From: Spizellomyces sp. 'palustris'
Lineage: Eukaryota; Chytridiomycota; Chytridiomycetes; Spizellomycetales; Spizellomycetaceae
Assembly (NCBI GenBank): GCA_006535965.1
Contig: QEAR01000023.1
Span: 219,131-283,130 of the forward strand
DNA: 64,000 nucleotides
Direction of reading: 5' to 3'
Numbering within the stretch: position 1 is the first letter of the stretch; the number at the start of each line of letters is the position of its first letter. Both the position numbers and the translations under genes were made by a program. Below, piece by piece: positions 38,492 through 48,346 of this stretch. The notes under the pieces were generated by a model that worked only from the letters and a program-made list of their open reading frames with translations, ran no database searches and was not told the DNA's origin.

Positions 38492-39712
38492 TCGGTTGAT
38501 GGGACAGATTTATATGGGCCATACCTTTGTCAGCGGCGGCTGTATTTAGCTTTTTAGAATTGCAGATTTGCATGTATATCTCTTATTGTATGTATTGAAT
38601 TGCTGTGCAATATAGATAGCCCAATTGACCAAAATATAGAAATAAAACGGTAGCGATAATACGTAGTCTATTGGCCTTGGTGGAGCGCAGGCTTGCGACA
38701 GAGAATGTTGTGCAAGTTTCGCAAATCACTCATTGTTATATGTTGTGACTTCACTGAACTTTGCCGCGCGATCGACGATAGTGCTGCGACAGTCTTTGAC
38801 AGTGGGTGTCTCATCCACATTCCTCTCAGGGGATGCTGTGGAGAGTATCGCATGGGTCTTGTTGTTCGCCAATCGATCCGAGATCCGTCGTCAAGAATCG
38901 TCCAGATGTCGAATCAACGATTCATGGATATCCGTCGTCCAGTTAGCGTTTTTCCGTAGCCGGACATGTATGATGTCACAGAAACTTCCTCTGTGTGAGT
39001 TCCGTGAAGACGGCCATACAGGCCCCTTGCTCGCTGAACCCAAGATCCATTATTCTTCATCCGCTCCCTACACCTGGTAAAATTCCCCTTCCGACAAAAA
39101 AGAATCTCGGATCGAAATCTACCCAGCACCTTTGTTCTTCTTCTCGGAGTGTTGGTGAATAGTAGTTGCACGAGGATGCGAGGAGGCCCAAGATCACAAG
39201 CGAACTGTTTTCATCAAGACAAATATGAGACCTCTCATATCACGCCGTTTAATGTGTCGAGTAAGGACGTTAACATACCAATACAAACACGGTTTATGCG
39301 TGACAAACATGCAAAGCAAAAAGGAGAGGATGAAGAAATTTGACGCACGAGGAAACGGTATCAGGAATAAGAATAAAAAGTACTGCATGCACCACATAGT
39401 GTCTTGCAAAGCGGCACTTGTAGCAAAATGAACCTTCAATAGCGTAGATGGAGCGCACGTCGTTGTGGATCCGGCGTCCCAAATTGCTCGTTGCTTCGAA
39501 GGAGCCATTTTACACTTTGGCAACCGTCTGGTCACGTGACAACATTCGATTATTTATATTGCTTCACTTTCCACACACTGCCAGTTATTTACATTCATCA
39601 ATAACGTATCTCCTCCCTCTATGCAAATAGTCTTTACGTACGAAAGATGAATTGCACCGTTTGCACGTGAATATGCGTCAATATGAACTTGGACAGCGCC
39701 TATTGTCGCGCA
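38492..39712. other. Gene-poor stretch of 1.2 kb
   Basis: The longest frames are short, switch strand and match nothing I recognise. A CACGTG palindrome with flanking GT and AC (GTCACGTGAC) lies at 39531-39540, an exact bHLH-zip palindrome. An unconserved small gene or noncoding RNA cannot be excluded; a minus-strand frame around 38668-39171 would be the place to look. Confidence 0.4.
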
Positions 39713-42502
39713 TTACGAAAGAGACTTGATCTCGGCCGAGGAAGCTTTCTGTGCCTCAACTACAACACCGCGGATTTCAGCTTTAAAAAGTAAATCAACG
39801 TCAATTCACGGTGTTTACCTTTGAGTTTCTTTAATCTTTTGCCACTGCCAGCATTCTGCCGCAGTTCGAGAGACCCACGCTAATACGTCAAAGGAAAAGG
39901 TTCCGATCAATGAAAAGACATTTCCCAGACCTGCATACGTGATTCTCACCCTTCTTCGCTTCTCTTGCGCCTTTCTGTACAAGTACTCTAGTGAGTGAAT
40001 GGCCGTCCAGTTGTCAACCATATCGAGTGGTGGTGCTGCGAACCATTTTAGCTTTTTATCGTCAGTTGTGTCAAAGCAGTCAACTGCCGTGGAATGATGT
40101 TAGTCTCTATAACACTGCTGCGGGATAGTAGAATAGATTGCATACTGGTGGTCACAGGCAGGTTATCGTATCCTTGGCTGTTCGGCGTCGGTTTCGATCC
40201 AAGAGGCTGGGTGAAGTACGGGGTAACGGGGGCTCCAGTAGTAGACGTTCCGAGACCAAGTGTGGATGGTACATACGATGGTGCATTCGCGGTGTGGGGT
40301 ACTGTTGGTGTCAAGGGTGGTACAACCAAAGGAGTTGAAGGAGTGGCACCAGTTGTCCGTGTTTGAGGTATCGAAGGTGCCGTCGCGACCACTGCAGAAG
40401 TCGTAAGTAATTGGGCAGCAGGAGTTTTCAGTTGAATCGAAGCAGCAGGTGCAGTCACCGGTATCTGACGGGATAGGCCAATTTTGAAAACATCCAGTGA
40501 GTCACGAATTTGCGACGCTCTTACCTTTCGTGGGGATTGGGGCTTCGGAGTCGCTGGACGTTCCGCCATACTTTGGGCATCTTCGCTGCCTTTCCGTGTC
40601 CGTCCTTGGTTGGTAGATTCGTCAAACGCGGAATACAGTCGCAAGGGCACAATAGGTGTTGGAAAAAGCTCGAGATCCATCTGCTTATGCCGTGCAACGT
40701 CCGGTATACAAGTAAGCCAATTTTTGATCTTGGAATACTGCTTGGCCTGCTCGTTGTATCTTGATTCGCAAACATAGACGTCCTCCTTTGCCGCGCCTTT
40801 TGGTCGTCCACGCACATAATCACGAATATATAACACCCAGCACCGCCCGACAATTTCATTCGCGTAGTAATTCTCGGTATGATTAGTTTTAAACACTTCG
40901 TTGTGCATAAATTTGGTGTTCGCGCGATGTACAGTTTGCTCCGGCCGTAGGAACCAACATGCACTGATTCCTTCTCGCGGCACGCTGTCATCAAAATATC
41001 ATCATCTTAGATAAACCTATGGCACTGAATTTGCGTGTGTACCCACGGATGCTGTTTCGACCACACCGAGATGATTTGCGCAACAGTTGGCTTCATCGGG
41101 TCATTAGGATTAAAGATATACACAAAGTCGCCTACATTGCCCGCCATATTAGATACATTATTCTTTCTAGGGAAGCCTTCTAGGGAATTCCCTAGAATAG
41201 CAAATAATCATGCATCATACCTGGTTCATAGGTTTGTCCGTCAACATTGAGCGCTGGGGACGATATTTTCAGGTCATCCTTCGTGTCATTTCCGTGACGT
41301 TTCTTCATGAGCTCGTTGAATAGCATCTGCTCCGTTGACAGTCACTTAGCAAATGGTGAAGACAATCGGTATCTTTGAAAATATCCTCACTTGCAACGCG
41401 ATAGCATCTTGGTACACCTCGGACCCTTCAGCATTATATTCCATGGCGTTAGATACCATCCGCATGAAATCCGACTCGAATTCCGCTACAGAATGATATG
41501 CCTTTCTATCAATCTTCTGCTGTATAATGTCAAGCGATATTGGATTCTTGATCTGTAGAACGCTGTCGTTTGAGCCAGCAGTGAAGTACTATCCTTGAGC
41601 GATATCACACAGACCTCATCGTAATAGTCGGGATATTCGTCCTTGTCTGGTAGCTCTTGGAACATCTCCGAGATGATGCGGCCCCTACATCAAGGTACAA
41701 TGAGACAGAGTTTTCAGCGAAGCCAACGGTACAGATGCATACTCGTCGTTTTTACGAGTCATAACGGTCTGGAGTATGTTTCGAAAGTCGTTGACGAGTT
41801 TCTATGCGCGTACACATCAGCATCGCTCAAGAATAACCTACGCAACATCGACAATTACCTCGTTGGATGTGTCTGGGCTGGCCGATGCTAGCGAGTTTAG
41901 GACTTCGCCAGATCGGTTTGGGAGCTTTTGCGTCTGCGCTGCCAACTCCACTTCAAAGGCTCCCTTGATATCCGCCTCAGCAATCTAATGTCATTAATGT
42001 TAAAGCGGATATAGAGCGTACCTGGAGAGTCACAGCGTCCTTGTAAACGGTGGAACCTTTGCGATTAAAAGTCTTCGCATTCTCAATCAGCAGTTCCATA
42101 TCGGCTTGAAATTCTTCCATCGTCCTATATTCCCTGCGGTCTATTTTCTCTTGAATGACTTCCAGTGCAATTGGTTGCTGGATGATTTCATAGTAGTCCG
42201 GATAGTCGTCACGGGAAACCAACTCTTCAAACAGCTCACTTATTTTTCGGCCTCTGGAGAGGGAAGAGGCGTTAGCCGATTTCGTTCTTTTGGGTCTTAT
42301 CTTTCGTCCCACAATGTGCGTGTACAGTAGGAAATGTAATGAGTTTAACGTACGTTTTATCTTGTAAGCTACGGATGGCGATCAGAACATCATCCATGGC
42401 CTTCAGCATGGAATCAGTTTGAGACACTTTATTGGCAGGGGGGCGGCCTCTCCGGGGCCGTGCGACGGCTGGACTATCTGACGGAGCAGGACTCGCTGGC
42501 AT
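39713..42502 (-). CDS. RSC complex subunit Rsc1/2-like (two bromodomains, BAH)
   Basis: Chromatin remodelling subunit. ATG 42500-42502 starts MPASPAPSDSPAVARPRRGR; RPRRGRPP is an AT-hook. Bromodomain 1 (about 42260-42030) has GRKISELFEELVSRDDYPDY and NAKTFNRKGSTVYKDAVTLQ. Bromodomain 2 (about 41690-41400) has GRIISEMFQELPDKDEYPDY and NAMEYNAEGSEVYQDAIALQ. A BAH domain follows (GDFVYIFNPNDPMKPTVAQI, CWFLRPEQTVHRANTKFMHN, VFKTNHTENYYANEIVGRCW). The C-terminal half is Thr/Pro/Ser-rich. I extend the gene past an apparent stop near 40048 through an intron with donor GTATGC and branch CTAAC, giving LKWFAAPPLDMVDNW, then KAQEKRRR and a last exon ending SSAEIKSLS, TAA 39713-39715. The 3' exons are the least certain part. 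Confidence 0.88.
41178..41197. repeat. Perfect 20-bp palindrome in an RSC-like gene intron
   Basis: TTCTAGGGAATTCCCTAGAA reads identically on both strands. A further copy of its half (TTCTAGGGA) lies just upstream at 41165-41173. It sits in an 89-nt intron (41132-41220) and could form a hairpin in the pre-mRNA. Confidence 0.9.
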
Positions 42503-42890
42503 GCCGAACTGTTCAGCGCATTGGAGAAGCACAAAATTTGTAGAACCAGTTGGGCAATTTTAAGTTGGTGTGATCTTGTTGACAGGCAGGTGGAATTTTC
42601 AGGGTGAGTCGCGTGGTACTTGCATATTACGAAATACGAGCCCCGTTGCGACATTTCGCTATTTCAAAGACCTTAGCCTCTTCGCTGTCCGCAACATCCA
42701 ATCTCTGCTGCACCGCACCACTGATACGCTACAACTCGCTAAGCAAGACCTGCCACTTTTACCACACTCTCCAAAGCCCGACTCTGACTCGCTTCACGCT
42801 CTTAAACACACAACTACACTGTCCCCTCGGCGCTCACCAAGCTGACCGAGCATCTGCCCAAAGTTGCGCCAACCATAGCAAGACGAGAAA
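42503..42890. other. Divergent RSC/WD40 promoter
   Basis: 388 nt between divergent starts. An open frame crosses much of the right half on the plus strand but lacks an ATG in frame with the downstream gene, so I treat it as leader. No site is recognised. Confidence 0.4.
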
Positions 42891-44602
42891 ATGACTATTT
42901 ATATGAGGTAAGTAGATGAATCTTTGCGAGCTTTAGGGTTGAATTGGAAGGGACGCGAATCGCTAGGCGACACTCCTTTCGTACGGTTTCATTGTCCGTC
43001 ACCCTCCATATCACATTGCTGACAGCCATTTAGGGAAGATGTCGAATTTGTAAAGCCGAATGCTAAAAAGCATCCCCAGAGATCTAGCATACAACATTGG
43101 TAAGGATACCTGGTTTTGAAGTGATGTCTAGAGTGCTATATGCTGTCTGCGCGTTGAGGAACACTATTAGAATACGTCCGTACTTCTGTGACTCTTGAGC
43201 CTGTAGTATGGACGGATGGACAATGGCTGCTCTTCTGCTGGACGTACTCCTTCGACTACTTTTCTGAATTCATGAATCGTAATGTTTTTACTCTATAGGC
43301 AGCTTCGTGATCTTATCGCTTGTCCAAATAGCAAACATGAATTTATGTATGTGAATCAGAACAATGTCTATCAATACAACACCGAGCACAAGCAGGTACA
43401 TATCTGGCATTCAATTATCTTGTTTTCATGATGCTCATCCATTTGTTGTCCCAGGTCACACCAATACTGAAAGATTTAACGTTTTCACCAACTTCTATAA
43501 CCACTGGGTAAGCTTGATATTGCAGTGAGGAAACGTACGTAGAAGTGCTCATAGTCATTGCAATCGTCAGCCGCGGGTTTCTGGCAGCAGGTGGTCAACG
43601 CAGCCAGCTGATGGTTCGGCAGCTTTCAAGTAATTGGTGTGCGCATACCACGGTAGGGGGTTCAATCAACAACGCTATGTGCATTTCGCAACATCTTGGA
43701 GGGACACGACTGTTGATCTGCAACAACGATGAAACCATCAAAGTCTATTCTCTACCCGGCATGCAGCGAATAACCTCTGTATCCCTCCCCACCGCTGTAA
43801 ACTATGCCGCCGTTAGTCCAGATGGGAGGAAAATGGTTGCTGTTGGGGACTCACCGCAAGTTTTCCTGTTTGATATTTCCGCTTCGGACGGATACGCCCG
43901 GGTCGCGACGCTTACCGGTGTGTGGGAGACAAGTGGTTGAATGGCTGATGGGCGGCTAACTAATGTCGTGATTCCTCGTTTGATAAAGCAAGCAACGATG
44001 CAGGTTTCTCTTGCGCTTGGAACCAATCATCGGAAAAGTTTGCGGTGGCGAGCCAAGACGGATATGTAAGCGTATGGGATATACGAAATACAGGCGAGAA
44101 AATTGCCAAACTGGGATCAAAGCAGGTTGGTTTTGCGGTGGCATACAGTTATGATTACAAGTGTTGCATTTGCGAACCTGTTCAACTAGAATCCACAAGT
44201 GAAAGGTGCATGTCGATCTGTGAAATTCTCCCCTACAGGTTCTATAGATTTGCTCATGTATAGTGAGGTAAGCAGTGCGAGGCGGGACCGGGCCACTTTT
44301 TTCATATTAGCTACTAATGGAATCGTGGTTAGCACATGTCGTATATAAATGTTGTTGATGCCAGAACATTCAATGAACGCCAAACCGTTCGCGTTGCTCC
44401 ATCGTCAAGTGATCAGCACATATCCGGCATAACATTCTCGCCAGACTCCAAGAACATATTTGTTGGTATGTAGAACACTGTCCCAACGCTTTGTACTTGT
44501 TCTAATGAAGTTGCTTGTCATACAGGAATGGAAAGCAACGTATGGGAATTCGAAGTAGATACAATGAACCGTCGATGCTTTCCTGAAGGCTCTATTATTT
44601 AA
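42891..44602 (+). CDS. WD40-repeat protein, DUF2415-like
   Basis: Exon 1 (ATG 42891) is MTIYMR. Joined exons read EDVEFVKPNAKKHPQRSSIQ, then QLRDLIACPNSKHEFMYVNQ, VTPILKDLTFSPTSITTG, RGFLAAGGQRSQLMVRQL, CNNDETIKVYSLPGMQRITS, YAAVSPDGRKMVAVGDSPQV and FAVASQDGYVSVWDIRN. These are WD40 blades with the typical SPDG and VWD signatures. The last exon has SDQHISGITFSPDSKNIFVG followed by MESNVWEFEVD, which resembles the fungal DUF2415 C-terminal block. The protein ends CFPEGSII, TAA 44600-44602. About seven introns. Role unknown; fungal relatives are cytosolic WD proteins without assigned function. Assignment to DUF2415 is from memory. Confidence 0.8.
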
Positions 44603-44934
44603 TCCCCACCATGACGCACTTCGCCACACGCATTGCCCCACTTACCACGTTTTTGTTGAGCTTTATATGGCTGCAACATACCCTTCATCGTCTTACAATC
44701 TTCTACTTTTTGATCTGTGTGGAATTAATTGTACATGAGCTCTTGCATTACATACATCACTACACTGAGCGAATAGCAGGCACTGGCAGCGCATTCCTGC
44801 GGGGTTGAATATCTGATCGGTGATTACCTAAGGCGGTGACTCATTTGACCACCTTTACAATATTCCCAGTCTGACAACCTTTGCGGTAGTTTCAATTTGT
44901 AAGAGGTAAATCTTACCCTTGGACTGTTACCCAC
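44603..44934. other. Spacer upstream of NBS1
   Basis: 332 nt between two plus-strand genes. Nothing coding or regulatory is recognised. Confidence 0.4.
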
Positions 44935-47900
44935 ATGTGGCTGTTAGTGGGCAACACCGAGTCTTGTAAAGGTGGGATGAGCAGAACCGACGTGCTTAGG
45001 CAAACTTGACTGAGGCTAGTGCCACAGAGTTCAGCATATGGCTGCAACCCGGTAGATCCTATACCATTGGTCGCAAAGGTGAACTTGGGAGCCCGCACAA
45101 ATTCACTTCAAACAATGTACCCAACTACTTGCAACTTTCCCAGATTCTGACATTGTATTAGGAAGTGACAAGTCAGTTAGTCGTACACATGCAGTTCTCA
45201 GCGTATCTCCATCTTTGGATCACGATAAACTCGTAAGTGGCAAGACCTTGTGCTACGTAGTTCAACCTCGAAATCAACGTGTACGGATCTGGGCCCCAGG
45301 TTCACCTAGATGCGCGGACACAGGTGTCTGTGAACGACGATGCTTCAAAGTTTGGAACGTTTCTCAATGGAGGAGCCAAGCGCATTTGCGGAGCAGAAGA
45401 TGTCAAGGAAGGTGACGTGGTGAGGTTTGGCGTGAATGATTCAGCATTTCGGTAAGCGTATGCACACTATGAATATGCTCCTTTGTCTCCTTGTCTTGAG
45501 GAATGGATCAATGTAGACTGAAGTATCTTTTGGTGTAGTCTTACATACGTCCCTGTCGTATTGTGCTGTTCTGGGCTGCGAGCGAAGCAACGTGGAGAGA
45601 TCAATGAAATAGCCCGACAGTATGGTTTGTTTCTTGGCAAACCATTTACCATTAATGCGACTGCTAACTGAATCCTGCCAGATTTCAAGTCCTTCAAGGA
45701 ATGGACTTCGTCATGTACACATCTAGTGGTGTCGACGCTTAAAATCACCATGAAGGTCGTCCTTGCGCTTGCACATCACCGTTATATCGTTGGTGAGACA
45801 TGGGTACGAGCCTTTTCCAATGCTGATCCGAAGAATTTTGCGATGCCAGACCCACTCCAGTGAGTTGGATACCTATTCGAGTTGGTAGTGGGGCGATTGC
45901 GAACGACCACTCATTCTTCATGCCACTGCCTCAGATCGTTACCAATAGTGACCGACGACTCTTTGGATTTGAGCAAGGTCTCTTTTGCGCCGGATCCAAA
46001 TCGTGCGACAGTGTTGACAGGTCATCAATTCGTTGTTTTCAGTGACGAAGAGGTGGGCAGTGAATTCCTCCCTTGGTGCGCGTTTGGCAGCTAAGCCCTC
46101 GTATTTTACTAGTTCAAAAGTTTGCAAAAGGTTGTGACCGCAGCAGGTGGTGAAATTTACAATTGGTCCGGCTTTCAGCAACAGAATGGGATGGAACGTC
46201 TGCAAGACGCGTTGCGAGCCCTGCATAAGCCATGTGTCGTGCTCCCTAATGGACAGCTGAGCGGAACTGTGATATCGGCCATAACCCAGTATGTTAATCT
46301 TTCACTATTTCAAATTATCACCCCTATTTATGTTCATAACCAACCCATAGACTGCATCTGAGGTTGATCCCCCAAGATGATATTGCGAAGGCAATATTAT
46401 TTATCTCTAATGACCCATATTGCAATAACATGGATTCGCCTGCTACCGAACCAAATGGATTTACCTCACCCGCTAGCGATCAGCCTCAGACCGCCATTGA
46501 ATCAGTCTGCAAACCGTCAACATCGCATTCGTTGCGAGTGCCGAAGGAAGAATCATCAGTACGATTACTTTTCTTTACGATTATGGGACCCGTCATCAGT
46601 TGACGTGATATAACTGAATAGGCACCAACGCGACCGGGGCTTATGCCAGTACGAAAAGGTTTCGATGACTTTCTGGATAATCTGATTGATGGGACCATAG
46701 GATTGTCATCTACCATCCCCCAAAATACCTCGGTATGTCTAGGTGCTGCAGCATCCAAACCGCGGAGCATATGAAGATCTGATCATGATACACACCAGAG
46801 CGAAAGTCAGGTCAAATCTGAACTCGATTCCGGACCGAAACACCGCTCTTCCGTTGTGTCACTAGCTGAGAGACTTGGTCTCAAAAGCCGTACAGATTCC
46901 TGGGATGGTCAAAAGCTGACTGACAGTATAGGCGAGATCCGAGACGAGGAAACGGTGCAGCGATCAGATCCATCGCGACGGAAAAGAAGGAGAGGCCATG
47001 TTAGTAGTGAGTCGATTAACTGGGTGAACGATCAGAACCGGCCGACAACACCAGACGGCGCTAGCGAGAAGCGACAAAGGCGAATGGATGATATGGAGTT
47101 CGTCATCAATTCTGGAGAAACGGACCTCCATCCAATCCTAGAAGCATCCCCGGGTGGGATTGGCCACGAGAAGACTAAACAGATGGGTTGTGCGGATAGT
47201 TTAAAAACTCCAACTGGAGATCTAATGGCAAAGCAACTACAAGTCCCAGCGCTGCCCAGTATGCCCATTAAGGACGTTGAGGACGCTCCAGAGGATTCTA
47301 CCGGATTGCTAGAGAGGCTAGCAAAGGAAGGACAGCCCCAGACGGAAACCAGCGTCAGTCGGACGTTGGAAGACATCCAAGACTCGAAAGGGCTTGTCCG
47401 CGTTGAAGTCGTGCCATTAGTTATAGGGCGACCACCACCCCCACCGACCATAGCACGAGATGTTGGCCCAAATTTCAAGCGCTTCCAGAAAGTACGTGCT
47501 CATTGACAAGTAATGTGTGTCAGCTTTTGTACTAACCCCAGGACTGGTGTAGAATCATTACCCGCAAAAAGATGCAATACAGCGACGGATTATAAGAAAC
47601 TTGCAGCGTAAGTTTTGAACATCATTGCAGTCAAACGTACAAAGTTCTCAACATTAATCGGCTGCTTTTGAGATAGCGTACGAAAAAGGCGGGCTGCGAG
47701 TACTTGGTAGTGACGGACAGGGATGGTTACAAGCCAGGCTGACTCCTAACAGCAAGCACAAGGAACAGCGTGATAGGCATGTACGCACCTTTAGCAACAA
47801 CGAGAGTGAAAAAGAAGAGGAAGATAATGAAGATGATATAAAAGTTGACATGGAGAGGGTGATTTTATCCAATGATGATGATGTGGAGACGAGTGCACCG

Positions 47901-47978
47901 GATGGTCTTCCGACTGTTAATAGGATAAGCCTGGACGAGCACAGTCAGCAAGGATGGGTCCAGTTTGCGGCGAGGTGA
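44935..47978 (+). CDS. NBS1: Nbs1/nibrin (Xrs2-type), MRN complex subunit
   Basis: Double-strand-break sensor partner of Mre11 and Rad50. ATG 44935 (MWLLVGNTESC). The FHA domain includes FSIWLQPGRSYTIGRK, DSDIVLGSDKSVSRTHAVLS and ASKFGTFLNGGAKRI, keeping the phosphothreonine-binding Arg, Ser-Arg-x-His and Asn. BRCT1 follows (YVPVVLCCSGLRAKQRGEIN, EWTSSCTHLVVSTLKITMKV), then BRCT2 (LQKVVTAAGGEIYNWSGF, HKPCVVLPN). A disordered region with a basic patch (DPSRRKRRRGHVSSES) leads to GPNFKRFQK near 47464-47490, matching the NFKKF Mre11-binding motif. Next come NHYPQKDAIQRRIIRNLQ and an acidic tail ending HSQQGWVQFAAR, where an ATM-binding motif would sit. Twelve or more introns. The FHA-BRCT-BRCT order and Mre11 motif together make this secure. 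Confidence 0.9.
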
Positions 47979-48346
47979 AGTAGGCGATGACTTGGACAGA
48001 TATCTATTATCCGTGCAAGGAAACCATTATAAAAAAACAATGCTTTCCCTTTTGATTGTCGTCAAACGGGGTTCGATCTGATTACGGCATGCTGCTGTGC
48101 CGGTGTTTTCGACCAATAGAATTGCTCCACGAAGTGTGATTAGAAGTCGGGGCCACTGAGCTGTCTTCGCAGCCCTCTTGGCGGTTCACCGCATCCCATC
48201 CAAAAACGAGCTGCTGTCCTCAACGCAATCTCATCTACATTTCACGGCACACGATTGCACATAGCTTTTGTCGCCGGTCTTTCTGTAGCCGCTTTTGGAT
48301 TATTTCTATCAATCGCAGTCAATCCCGTCGCCCTCGTCCCTCTACA
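47979..48346 (+). promoter_or_regulatory. HAC1 promoter and leader
   Basis: 368 nt between NBS1 and the bZIP gene. It contains a perfect ER stress element (separate entry). No ATG lies between that element and the start codon, so no AUG-initiated upstream ORF is seen in the proximal leader. Filamentous-fungal hacA leaders, as I recall, do carry one. Confidence 0.55.
48113..48131 (+). promoter_or_regulatory. ER stress response element, CCAAT-N9-CCACG
   Basis: CCAATAGAATTGCTCCACG matches ERSE-I (CCAAT, exactly nine bases, CCACG) at all ten defined positions. It begins 234 nt and ends 216 nt before the ATG. In animals NF-Y binds CCAAT and ATF6 or XBP1 binds CCACG. A chance match in 800 strand-positions would be expected less than once in a thousand cases. 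Confidence 0.75.

Noticed and set aside
40048-40130. Apparent end of the RSC-like gene at the stop codon at 40048.
   Set aside because: A GTATGC..CTAAC..CGGCAG intron of about 62 nt and two further exons extend the frame through KKLKWFAAPP and KAQEKRRR to a stop at 39713. The short form remains possible.
42570-42895. Plus-strand open frame in the divergent RSC/WD40 promoter as a separate gene.
   Set aside because: It has no convincing start, matches nothing, and overlaps the WD40 gene's leader.
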